From positions 1-31,323 of the forward strand of contig JAHHTR010000014.1 of the NCBI GenBank assembly GCA_020024515.1: a stretch of DNA of 31,323 nt. Reading direction: 5' to 3'. A program made the position numbers and the translations under genes. The stretch is from Angelakisella sp. (GTDB taxonomy: Bacteria > Bacillota > Clostridia > Oscillospirales > Ruminococcaceae). Under the pieces are notes generated by a model. It searched no databases. It was not told the DNA's origin and saw nothing but the letters and a program-made list of their open reading frames with translations. Within the stretch, counting starts at the first letter, position 1; every line of letters begins with the position of its first letter. Below, piece after piece: positions 8,528-15,999 of this stretch.

Positions 8528-10189
8528 ATGAAGAATGACAATATATTGGAACTTTTTGATGTGTCTGTAAAGTACAGTGATTTTATACTGAGACCGATAA
8601 ATTATAAAATGCTAAGAAATACTATACTTACAGTAATAGGTGAGTCGGGAAGTGGTAAGACAACGTTACTTCGTGCTATTTCCTACTCACTTGATGGTAA
8701 AGGTGAGTTTTTTGGCAGTGTAAATATTGATGGTATAACTGTTTCATCATTAAACGAAAAGAAACGCAAAGCTTTACGTTCAAAGATTTTTTCCGTTGTT
8801 TTACAAAATTCTACCGATACTCTAAATCCTACGATGACCTTGTTTGAACATTTGTCAGAAATACTAAAAAAGGAAGATAAAAATACAGAAAATAACAAAA
8901 GCAGAATGTATGAATTAATGCAAGAAGTCGGACTTTGTATTGATGATTTGCGGAGATATCCCAAAGAGCTTTCGGGTGGTATGTTACAAAAATTTTGTAT
9001 AGCTTGTGCAATAGCATTGCGACCGAAAATTATATTAATGGACGAACCAACAAGTTCACTTGATGTTGAAAGCAAAAACAATATTGTAAATTTAATTGAA
9101 AAGTTAAACTCAAAATATAATATATCATTTTTAATAGTTACGCACGATTTGGAATTGGCAAAAAAAATATCCACACAGACAATAGTTATGTATATGGGAA
9201 GTATTGTGGAGATAGGTAATACGGCAGATATAATAAATTCTCCAAAACACCCATATACACGTGGATTAATAAATTCATCAGTAGGGCTGAATTTAGCAAA
9301 AGATATATGGGGAATACCTACACCAAAAGAGACAATAAAGAATATAGGGTGTTCGTTTTACGATAGATGTACACAGCGTATAGATATGTGCCGAGATACA
9401 TTACCAAAGCTTACAAAAATAGGTGATAATAGGTTTGTTGCCTGTAATCGTGGCGGAATTGTAAAGATATTGGAGTGTAAAAATATAAGTAAAACTTTTG
9501 ATAAAAATGTTATAATACAAAATGTAGATTTACATATATATAGTGGGGAAATAGTTTCGCTTGTGGGAAAATCGGGAGTTGGAAAAACCACACTTGCGCG
9601 CATTATCGGTGGTTTTGACAGTGATAATAAACGCAGAGAGATTTTTTTTGATAATGAAAAAGCCGATTATAAATCTTTGCATAGTACATATAATGGCATA
9701 CAGTATATTTTTCAAGACAGTGATACAGCACTTAATCAGAGTTTTTGTGTATTTGAGGCAGTTGGCGAACCTATGCGACTTTGTAAAAATACACAAAGGA
9801 CAAAAGATGAAATATTACTATCTGTAAAACAAGCTTTGCAAGATGTGGGGCTGAGTACTGATGAATATTTTTTAAATAAAAAGATAAGTGAGCTTTCAGG
9901 TGGGCAAAAGCAGAGAATAAGCATAGCACGAGCTTTAACTATGAAACCACGACTACTAATAGCAGATGAGCCGACTTCCCAGTTAGATCCGTCAACAACA
10001 GCAAATTTATTGAGAATGTTTAAATCACTGCAAAATATATATGGTTTCAGTATGTTTATAATAACGCATAATTTAGTATCGGCACTGAAAATATCAGATA
10101 GAATATATTTGATAAAAAATAAGAATACAGAAATATTAGATTTAAGTAATTATATAAATACCGACATTGAAAATATAAGCTTTGAATAA
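8528..10189 (+). CDS. Double ATPase of the ABC importer (DppD-DppF/NikD-NikE in one chain)
   Basis: 553 residues with two complete ABC domains, where most relatives have two separate proteins. The first has Walker A GESGSGKTT (38-46), signature LSGGM (148-152), Walker B IILMDEPTSSLD and H-loop VTHD. It is followed by the oligopeptide/nickel-type C-terminal extension (HPYTRGLINSS, then a Cys cluster in CSFYDRCTQRIDMC). The second begins near residue 312 and has GKSGVGKTT (347-355), LSGGQ (456-460), LLIADEPTSQLD and ITHN, without the extension. An in-frame TTG at 8525 is also possible, but ATG 8528 fits the AAAGGA box at 8514-8519 better. It powers the two permeases upstream. Confidence 0.9.
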   Translation: MKNDNILELFDVSVKYSDFILRPINYKMLRNTILTVIGESGSGKTTLLRAISYSLDGKGEFFGSVNIDGITVSSLNEKKRKALRSKIFSVVLQNSTDTLNPTMTLFEHLSEILKKEDKNTENNKSRMYELMQEVGLCIDDLRRYPKELSGGMLQKFCIACAIALRPKIILMDEPTSSLDVESKNNIVNLIEKLNSKYNISFLIVTHDLELAKKISTQTIVMYMGSIVEIGNTADIINSPKHPYTRGLINSSVGLNLAKDIWGIPTPKETIKNIGCSFYDRCTQRIDMCRDTLPKLTKIGDNRFVACNRGGIVKILECKNISKTFDKNVIIQNVDLHIYSGEIVSLVGKSGVGKTTLARIIGGFDSDNKRREIFFDNEKADYKSLHSTYNGIQYIFQDSDTALNQSFCVFEAVGEPMRLCKNTQRTKDEILLSVKQALQDVGLSTDEYFLNKKISELSGGQKQRISIARALTMKPRLLIADEPTSQLDPSTTANLLRMFKSLQNIYGFSMFIITHNLVSALKISDRIYLIKNKNTEILDLSNYINTDIENISFE

Positions 10190-10205
10190 AAAGGAGACAA
10201 TTTAA

Positions 10206-10736
10206 ATGAACAATAAAGAATTATGGGACAGATGTATTAATTTTCATGGACACAGTTGCGGAGGACTTACAATAGGATACAAAGCCACTTTATATGCCAT
10301 AGAACTTCTTAATATAAATTTCAGTGAAGACGAAGAAGTAGTTTGTATTGCAGAAAATGATGCTTGTGGAGTTGACGCTATTCAGGCAATTTTGGGTTGC
10401 AGTGTGGGCAAGGGAAATTTACTTTTTCATATGAGAGGAAAACAAGCTTTCTCTTTCTATGACAGAAAAAATAATAAATCTATACGTCTTGTATTAAATC
10501 CATTAAAAGATGAATTATCAAGAGAAGAAGCTTTTAAATATTATCAAAATACAGAACCAAAAGATTTATTCACAGTAAAAGAAACAACAATAGAGCTACC
10601 TGAAAGAGCAAGAATATTTAAATCATATATTTGTGATAACTGCAAAGAAAATACATCTGAAAATATGATTAGAATTTGCGGCGATAAAAAACTATGTTTG
10701 GATTGCTACAATAATTATAATAGATTTGATATTTAA
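10206..10736 (+). CDS. FmdE-family protein with C-terminal zinc finger
   Basis: 176 residues of PF02663, named after a formylmethanofuran dehydrogenase operon gene; the biochemical role of the family is not settled. FHGHSCGGLTIGYKA (13-27) has the family His/Cys site, with Cys-Gly where Cys-Pro is usual. NDACGVDAIQAILGCSVGKG (51-70) supplies two more conserved Cys. A treble-clef type zinc finger follows, Cys143-x2-Cys146 and Cys164-x2-Cys167. The gene is 16 bases after the double ATPase and has AGGAG upstream, so it belongs to the importer operon. A metal-handling role with the transporter is inferred from context only. Confidence 0.85.
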   Translation: MNNKELWDRCINFHGHSCGGLTIGYKATLYAIELLNINFSEDEEVVCIAENDACGVDAIQAILGCSVGKGNLLFHMRGKQAFSFYDRKNNKSIRLVLNPLKDELSREEAFKYYQNTEPKDLFTVKETTIELPERARIFKSYICDNCKENTSENMIRICGDKKLCLDCYNNYNRFDI

Positions 10737-10756
10737 TTATTTTACCTATTGACCGA

Positions 10757-10785
10757 TTTACAATTATTATTTATTATGATACAAT
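10757..10785 (+). promoter_or_regulatory. Promoter of the nucleosidase gene
   Basis: TTTACA (10757-10762) and TACAAT (10780-10785) are 17 bases apart, with an extended -10 TG at 10777-10778. The start codon is about 38 bases downstream of the -10. No clear terminator separates it from FmdE. Confidence 0.6.
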
Positions 10786-10823
10786 GATATCACTATTAAT
10801 AATTGTTAGGAGAATAATACATT

Positions 10824-11501
10824 ATGTTAAATATCGGTATGATGGTTGCGGTAGAAATACAATCAGTAATAAAAAAATATTCAGAGAACATTGAAGAAAT
10901 ACATATTTCAGGTTATGATGTTAAGAAGGTTATTACAGATAAATATAATTTGTTTATTGTACGTTCCGGCGCCGGTGAGATAGCGGCAGCTGCCGCAACA
11001 CAATTTTTAATAACAAATTTCGGTGTTGAGTATATAGTAAATTTTGGTGTTGTAGGTGGACTTACAGAAGAAATGGCTACAACAAAGACTTGTATAGTAG
11101 AAAAAGTAGTTCATTATGATTTTGATACGTCAACTGTTGATAACTGTGAAGTAGGCAGATATATAGATTATCCAAGTGTTTATTTGCCAACATCAACAGA
11201 GCTTATGGAAAAAGCACTTGCTGTGTGCCCAACACTTAAAAAAGTAATATGTGCATCAGGTGATAAATTTATAGCAGATAGAGCGAAAAAAGAGGAGCTC
11301 CACAAAACATACAATGCTGATATTTGCGAAATGGAAGCAGCCGCAATAGTACTTACCTGTGATAGAAATAAAGTCCCTTGTTTACTTATAAAATGTATAT
11401 CTGACGGAATAAGCGGTGGTGCGGAAGAATTTTTGAAAGAAGTAAATAATTCAGCTGATATATGTCTTGAAATAACAGATAAAATATTAAATAGCATATA
11501 A
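10824..11501 (+). CDS. MTA/SAH nucleosidase-like protein (PNP/UDP phosphorylase family)
   Basis: 225 residues. The family cleaves or phosphorolyses N-glycosidic bonds. This one resembles 5'-methylthioadenosine/S-adenosylhomocysteine nucleosidase: an N-terminal Glu in MVAVEIQS in place of the usual AMEEE, VNFGVVGGL, SGDKFIAD, the ribose-binding EMEAAAI, and a catalytic-type Asp in KCISDGISGG. The MTAN signature is somewhat divergent, so another purine nucleoside specificity is possible. The ribosome binding site is AGGAG at 10808-10812. The next gene follows after 39 bases and is probably cotranscribed. Confidence 0.75.
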   Translation: MLNIGMMVAVEIQSVIKKYSENIEEIHISGYDVKKVITDKYNLFIVRSGAGEIAAAAATQFLITNFGVEYIVNFGVVGGLTEEMATTKTCIVEKVVHYDFDTSTVDNCEVGRYIDYPSVYLPTSTELMEKALAVCPTLKKVICASGDKFIADRAKKEELHKTYNADICEMEAAAIVLTCDRNKVPCLLIKCISDGISGGAEEFLKEVNNSADICLEITDKILNSI

Positions 11502-11540
11502 AATTTATATTATTATTTATATAATAAAAGGGGTAATACT

Positions 11541-11891
11541 ATGACACGCGGAGAAATAGTAAAAGATTTATTCAAGAAAACGATTTTGCCATTTATTATT
11601 GTACTGTGCCTGTTTTTCCTTTTTAAAAGTGCATTTACCAAAAATGGCAATACAGAGTATTTTTATGTATGGTTGTGCTGTGGAATACCATTCGGTATTC
11701 GCCGTATGTTTGTGTGGCTTGTGCCACATGGCTATGATTTAGGTGGCACAGTAGGAATTATTGCACTTAATTTTATTGTTGGTGGTATAATCGGTATATT
11801 TATTTTAGCGTGGCGTCTTTGCGTTGCTGTATGGTATATTCCATTAACAGTGTATAGATTTGTTAATATAAATAAAATTTTAGAAATATAA
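11541..11891 (+). CDS. Small membrane protein of unknown function
   Basis: 116 residues that I do not recognise with confidence. There is a short charged N-terminus, a first helix around ILPFIIVLCLFFLF, a central segment with GIPFGIRRMFVWLVPHGYDLGG, and a long hydrophobic stretch IIALNFIVGGIIGIFILAWR. Three or four membrane spans are likely. AAAGGGG lies upstream of the ATG. It follows the nucleosidase gene and is closed by a shared terminator. Confidence 0.7.
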   Translation: MTRGEIVKDLFKKTILPFIIVLCLFFLFKSAFTKNGNTEYFYVWLCCGIPFGIRRMFVWLVPHGYDLGGTVGIIALNFIVGGIIGIFILAWRLCVAVWYIPLTVYRFVNINKILEI

Positions 11892-11904
11892 TTAAATCAT
11901 AAAT

Positions 11905-11938
11905 AAAACGGTATAGCTATAAAGCTGTACCGTTTTTG
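11905..11938. terminator. Bidirectional terminator between convergent genes
   Basis: AAAACGGTATAGCT and AGCTGTACCGTTTT form a 14-bp stem with one G-U pair and an ATAA loop. The A-run before and T-run after it serve both the + strand membrane-protein gene and the - strand DUF4097 gene, whose stop is at 11944. Confidence 0.85.
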
Positions 11939-11943
11939 CTATA

Positions 11944-12858
11944 TTATTGAATTTTATTGATTGTAAAGCTACCGCTTACCGTTTCTGCATCTATTTCGTT
12001 TCTGCCATTTTTATATATTTGTTTGTTTTTGTTGGTTATTCCTTCAAATTGTGATGTAAACTTTCCGTTTATTGTTTCAAAATCTGCTGTAAATCCATCA
12101 TTTTCAGGGATATTTATTATTATACTTCCGCTTATGCTCTCTGCATCAATATTTTTTGGACAAATTGTAGAATAGATGTTTGTTTTACCCGAAACATTAC
12201 TTGAATCTATCTCATTAAAAGCACCGTTAATATCTATTTTACCGCTAACGGTTTTCACATCACAATAATTTGTATTTGTATTTACAACATTAATGCTGCC
12301 ACTTACTGTTTCAACATCTAGAGCATTTGTATTTATATCTTTAATATTAATTGTGGGTGACACAGTTTCAATATCAAGTAAAAACAGATGTTTATCTTTT
12401 GGAACTTTAACTGTTAATGTTTTATCCTTAAAACTTCTGAAATTAAAGTAATGCTTTATTCTTTTATGAAAAATAATGTGCAAATCGTTATTTTTTACGG
12501 TATACAGTAGTTTACTGTCTTCATTAATATTGCCTGTCTCGCTGATTTCTATTGTGTTTTTATCATGGGTTTTCACATTTATTTCCCCCTTTGTCCACTC
12601 AATATATATATTATTGATATTATCGGCAGGTATAGACGTATTTCCTTCGTTGTAATCAGTAATGCTGTTATATTTATGATTATGGTTGTGGTTATAATTA
12701 TAATTGTAATCACGGTTATACTCATCAAAATAGTAAATTAAATCATATAAGCCATGCCCATAATTATATCCACGTATGCCAACAATCAAAATACACAATA
12801 AAAATACAACAAGTATTGAGTATACAACAATCTTAGTTATAAGTAAATTTTTATTCAT
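11944..12858 (-). CDS. DUF4097 (LiaG-like) beta-repeat membrane protein
   Basis: 304 residues. One N-terminal membrane helix (about 8-28) is followed by a low-complexity Asn/Tyr/His-rich linker (about 46-63). The rest is a repetitive beta-helix-like domain with recurring VSGSI, VSGKI, VSGKT and ISGSI turns, as in DUF4097 proteins associated with envelope-stress modules. It is likely to face outside the cell, anchored by the helix. Only two bases separate it from the upstream DUF1700-type gene, whose last codons hold its AAAAGGAG box. It is the last gene of the PadR operon, and its function is unknown. Confidence 0.8.
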   Translation of the reverse strand: MNKNLLITKIVVYSILVVFLLCILIVGIRGYNYGHGLYDLIYYFDEYNRDYNYNYNHNHNHKYNSITDYNEGNTSIPADNINNIYIEWTKGEINVKTHDKNTIEISETGNINEDSKLLYTVKNNDLHIIFHKRIKHYFNFRSFKDKTLTVKVPKDKHLFLLDIETVSPTINIKDINTNALDVETVSGSINVVNTNTNYCDVKTVSGKIDINGAFNEIDSSNVSGKTNIYSTICPKNIDAESISGSIIINIPENDGFTADFETINGKFTSQFEGITNKNKQIYKNGRNEIDAETVSGSFTINKIQ

Positions 12859-12860
12859 AA

Positions 12861-13514
12861 TTATTTAGCTCCTTTTAATTGGAATAGGCATTTTATAATT
12901 TCTTTTACAGCAGCCATTATCAAGAATATTACCCAAGTAATGTACCAAGCATGAGTAACAAAGCTGGCAACAAAGTATATGGCAACAAACAGTATAGATA
13001 CAGCATTTGATACGGATTTATACATTTGATAGTTGTTTTTGTTTACATATTGCCATTCTTTAAAGTCTTCTACCGTACTATTATTTTCTTTTAGATATTT
13101 TGGTTTTGTCATATCATTAAATATTAACAGTGCTGTTGCAACACCGATAAATATAAACATCAAAATAATACCTAATTCATCTTGTAAAAATAATATAGGA
13201 ACTACACATATAATATACAAAAATACTGCAACAGAAGTAAGTATAGCAGAACGTTGTTTATATTTTTGCATTTCGGCATTATTGTTATTTTGTAAATTTT
13301 CTGAATAATCCATATTATATATCAGTTTACTTACATCACCAATACTGTTTATTACTATTTTATAAGCTGTGCTTTCGTCTTGTCCCGCACTTATTAGGTC
13401 ATGGTACTTGTCAAGTGAATTTTGTGTGATTTCTTCTTTTAATTCCGCTGTTTCTTGATTAAGGTCAAAATTTTTAAAAAGGGCATCTACATAGCTTTTT
13501 ATATTGTTTTCCAT
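12861..13514 (-). CDS. DUF1700-type membrane protein with permease-prefix domain
   Basis: 217 residues. The N-terminal 65 residues (NIKSYVDALFKNFDLNQETA, then AYKIVINSIGDVSKLIY) are the cytosolic prefix domain shared with DUF1700 proteins, which usually lie next to PadR regulators. About four membrane helices follow (two near 88-132, two near 170-212). GGAGG stands upstream of the ATG. It is between padR and the DUF4097 gene in one operon. A role in sensing or responding to membrane stress is an inference from such modules. Confidence 0.8.
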   Translation of the reverse strand: MENNIKSYVDALFKNFDLNQETAELKEEITQNSLDKYHDLISAGQDESTAYKIVINSIGDVSKLIYNMDYSENLQNNNNAEMQKYKQRSAILTSVAVFLYIICVVPILFLQDELGIILMFIFIGVATALLIFNDMTKPKYLKENNSTVEDFKEWQYVNKNNYQMYKSVSNAVSILFVAIYFVASFVTHAWYITWVIFLIMAAVKEIIKCLFQLKGAK

Positions 13515-13548
13515 TGAAATTTCCTCCGTTAATTATAATATAAAGGTT

Positions 13549-13872
13549 TTATTTAATCATTTCATCAATCAATTCTTTTGCAGTTTGCCATTCTTTACAT
13601 AATTGATGATAAGTTATTTTTCCTGTTTCCGTAATGGAATAATATTTTCTTCTTGCGCCTGTGCCTTCATCACCCCAATACGAAATAATATAGCCAATTT
13701 GTTCCAAACGTTTAAACGCTGTGTATAATGTAGCTTCTTTAAGCTCATAGGTATTGTTTGATATTCGCTGAATGGCTTTGTTTATTTCATAGCCATAGTT
13801 GTCACCTTTAATTAACTGTGCAAGGATAATGGTATCTGTATGACCCCGCAATAGGTCTGCTGTTATTGACAA
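13549..13872 (-). CDS. PadR-family transcriptional regulator
   Basis: 107 residues from TTG 13872. The reading frame extends to a GTG at 13884, but that codon lies within the AGAAAGGTGG ribosome binding site (13881-13890). TTG gives the family's usual start, MSITADLLRGHTDTIILAQL. The winged helix follows (GDNYGYEINKAIQR, LKEATLYTAFKRLEQIGYI, then the wing with GARRKYYSITETGK), plus a C-terminal dimer helix. It probably represses its own operon; a dyad over the -10 of the upstream promoter (14888-14909) is the candidate site. Confidence 0.88.
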   Translation of the reverse strand: MSITADLLRGHTDTIILAQLIKGDNYGYEINKAIQRISNNTYELKEATLYTAFKRLEQIGYIISYWGDEGTGARRKYYSITETGKITYHQLCKEWQTAKELIDEMIK

Positions 13873-13916
13873 ACAAAACACCACCTTTCTATATTCTTAT
13901 TTGTAAGCTGCATTTT

Positions 13917-14830
13917 TTATATTCTTTTTAAAATAATATCGCCACTTACCGTATTTGCTTTAATTTGATTTTGGCCGTTGTTATATGTATTTCTGAAATC
14001 AGATGATATATCACCGCTTACTGTATTATATTTTACTGTAAAAGCATCATTTTCAGGAATATATATATTGATATATCTCCACTTACACTATTTGTATTAA
14101 TATATTTTGGCAAAATATTATTTTCAATGTTTGTATCACCGGAAACATTGTTTGTGTTAATTTGTTCATTAAAAGTCCCATTAATATCAATATCGCCACT
14201 TACATTGTTTAAATAGCTGAAATGTGCATTTGTATTAATAAGCTCTATATCTCCACTGACACTGCTTAATTTTAGACTATTTGTATTAATATTATTGATA
14301 TTAATATCAGCAGATGTATTTTTTACATTCAGTAAAGAAAGTTGCATAGTGTTTGGAATTTTTACTGTAAGCTCTTTACTTTCGATTCTGTTAAATGATG
14401 AGAAGAATTTATTGTTTTTCTTGCAGAAGCTTATGTACAAATCATTATTAGTTAATTTATATACGAGTTTATTATTTTCGTCAATATCTTTTGTTTCATT
14501 TATTTCTATTGTTTTGTCATTGTGTGTAGTTATATTAATCTCTCCGCTCAACCAATCTATATATATGTTTTGGATATTGTTTACATCTATTGATATGCCG
14601 CCTTCATTATAATCACATTCAGTGTGGTAGGTTTTTATAATGTCATTTATATCACCGATACTGTCTATTACTGATTGATAGGCTGAGTTTTCGTCTTGTC
14701 CGTTCTTTACAAGGTCATTGTATTTATCAAGTAGATTTTGTGTGATTTCTTCTTTTAGTTTAAGTGTTTCTTGATTTAACTAAAATTTTCTGAAAATATT
14801 GTCGATATAGCTTTTGATTTTTTGTTCCAT
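13917..14830 (-). pseudogene. Decayed in-frame fusion of a DUF1700 prefix and a DUF4097 domain
   Basis: Read on the - strand from ATG 14830 (GGAGG at 14840-14844), the sequence gives MEQKIKSYIDNIFRKF, an in-frame TAG (14780-14782), then LNQETLKLKEEITQN and AYQSVIDSIGDINDII. These match the prefix domain of the intact gene at 12861-13514. Without a frame change it runs into NEGGISIDVNNIQNIYIDWL and then a DUF4097 domain with several VSGDI repeats, matching the gene at 11944-12858. The membrane helices of both parents are missing at the join (about 14625-14660). Near 14059-14068 a two-base slip in a TA run shifts the frame; the normal end (VSGDIILKRI) then reads to TAA at 13917-13919. The portion from 14551 to 14033 remains open. 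It is the first unit of the PadR operon. Confidence 0.85.
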
Positions 14831-14887
14831 AAAAATTTTCCTCCATGATTTAAAATTAATAATTAATGAATTTATATACTATGTGTT

Positions 14888-14925
14888 TGTAAGTATATAA
14901 TAACATACAATACCTCGCCTGTCAA
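14888..14925 (-). promoter_or_regulatory. Promoter and PadR-like operator of the PadR operon
   Basis: On the - strand, TTGACA (14920-14925) and TATTAT (14897-14902) are 17 bases apart. A perfect interrupted dyad, TGTAaGT-N8-ACaTACA, spans 14888-14909 and covers the -10. Dyads of this ATGT/ACAT spacing are known for PadR regulators, so autoregulation is likely. The first unit downstream is the decayed fusion gene, then padR. Confidence 0.65.
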
Positions 14926-14968
14926 TGTATATTGAAAATTTAAATATATAATTTAATAAATCAGATAA

Positions 14969-15004
14969 TAAAAAAGAGTAACCCTATTTAAATAAGGTTA
15001 CTCT
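14969..15004 (-). terminator. Terminator after ribU
   Basis: AGAGTAACC and GGTTACTCT (14975-14983 and 14996-15004) form a nine-base-pair stem over a short AT-rich loop. On the - strand it is followed by TTTTTTATTAT, beginning 11 bases after the ribU stop. Confidence 0.8.
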
Positions 15005-15015
15005 ATGAATTTATA

Positions 15016-15645
15016 TTATATTTTTTGTGCTTTGTTTGAGGTGGTATTGGAAAATTTTTGTGTTGAATTGATAAATACAGATAATCTTTTGTAAACAAAT
15101 ACAGTAATAAGAGAGAGTATCAAACATTTAATCAAATTAAATGGTAATACACCGAAAACAATATAAGTATTAATACTGTCAATACTTGGGTTTACTTTTG
15201 CACACACATCGATTATTGCCTCAATTGGCATAACTTTTGAGAAAAATGGGATAAGCATATATTTATTTGTCAACATACCGATAATAACTGTTATTACAGT
15301 GCCTATTGACAGTCCCATAACAGCACCTTTTCTTGTGTGATTTCTTTTGTATGAAAATGATACGGCAATACTGAAAGCTGACAGCATTAAAAAGTCTGCA
15401 AGTTCACCTACTCCGCCTGTGGTAGATGAAAATGCGTGTATAATGTCTTTTGTAAGTGTTACAAAGATAGCTGGTACAGCTCCGAACATAAAAGCGGTTA
15501 ATAGGCTTATAAATCCGCTTAAATCTACTTTTAGGAACGGTGGCATAAATGGTAATGGAAATTCCAGATACATAACTAGTGTTGCAATAGCCGCAAACAT
15601 TGCTGAATAAGTTAATTTTTTTGTTTTTGTAAGAGTAGTATTCAT
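15016..15645 (-). CDS. ribU: ECF transporter substrate-binding membrane subunit for riboflavin
   Basis: 209 residues, about six membrane helices. The S component captures riboflavin and works with a shared energising module (EcfA, EcfA', EcfT), not seen in this window. The helix-1 and loop segment YLEFPLPFMPPFLKVDLSGF and the GGVGELADFLMLSA stretch are typical of RibU. The FMN riboswitch upstream supports the substrate. An in-frame GTG at 15678 exists, but ATG 15645 has GGAG seven bases upstream and is preferred. Confidence 0.9.
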   Translation of the reverse strand: MNTTLTKTKKLTYSAMFAAIATLVMYLEFPLPFMPPFLKVDLSGFISLLTAFMFGAVPAIFVTLTKDIIHAFSSTTGGVGELADFLMLSAFSIAVSFSYKRNHTRKGAVMGLSIGTVITVIIGMLTNKYMLIPFFSKVMPIEAIIDVCAKVNPSIDSINTYIVFGVLPFNLIKCLILSLITVFVYKRLSVFINSTQKFSNTTSNKAQKI

Positions 15646-15775
15646 TATGTTTCTCCATTCTGTCGCCTGTTTCGACACAAATTTTTTAGTGTTTAACTTG
15701 CTTATACAGGTATTTTTTGCAAGTCAAAAAAAGTGTGCTTCGCAGTGAGTATGGAACTATAATATAAATAAAAAT
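15646..15775 (-). other. Leader between the FMN riboswitch terminator and ribU
   Basis: No gene. On the - strand there are two inverted repeats. ACTTGC/GCAAGT (15696-15701 and 15719-15724) has a 17-base spacer. TGTCG/CGACA (15661-15665 and 15673-15677) has a seven-base loop, ending five bases upstream of the GGAG box. They may be extra control elements or a remnant, as terminator-type FMN switches usually lie close to the gene. Confidence 0.4.
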
Positions 15776-15801
15776 CCCCACAACAAATATTTATTGTGGG
15801 G
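15776..15801 (-). terminator. Intrinsic terminator of the FMN riboswitch
   Basis: CCCCACAA and TTGTGGGG form an eight-base-pair stem (15776-15783 and 15794-15801). In the - strand transcript it is followed by AUUUUUAUUU. It begins about 20 bases after the aptamer and should form when FMN is bound, stopping ribU transcription. Confidence 0.85.
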
Positions 15802-15821
15802 CAACATACTATAATTATACC

Positions 15822-15956
15822 TTGCTTCTTTCATCCGGACTATACCGTCGGTAGCGGAATATTAACCGCACTCTGCCATCAAAAATGACTCGTGGACTTG
15901 TGTAAATAAATTTTACCTTTACCACCGGTGGAGAATTTCACTCCGCCCCAAAACAA
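15822..15956 (-). promoter_or_regulatory. FMN riboswitch (RFN element) aptamer
   Basis: Read on the - strand, the conserved segments appear in order: GGGGCGGAGTGAAATTCTCC, ACCGGTGGTAAAGG, an expanded arm, CCGACGGTATAGTCCGGATG, and GAAAGAAGC. P1 can form from UUGUUUU (15950-15956) and GAAGCAA (15822-15828). These match the known FMN aptamer closely. It controls ribU through the terminator just downstream. Confidence 0.95.
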
Positions 15957-15967
15957 CTTCTGTGACT

Positions 15968-15996
15968 ATAATATGCTATTTTTGTTTTTTTGTCAA
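15968..15996 (-). promoter_or_regulatory. Promoter of the FMN riboswitch and ribU
   Basis: TTGACA (15991-15996) and TATTAT (15968-15973) on the - strand, 17 bases apart. The -35 lies three bases past the stop of the ABC permease gene at 16000, so the YtrA-type operon and this transcript are back to back. Confidence 0.75.
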
Positions 15997-15999
15997 GAC

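Noticed and set aside
8683..9174. 163-residue reading frame on the - strand
   Set aside because: Lies wholly inside the first ABC domain, which has all its motifs on the + strand.
15725..15755. Extra terminator in the ribU leader (GCGAAGC triloop before T7)
   Set aside because: The stem is only three base pairs and is separated from the T-run.
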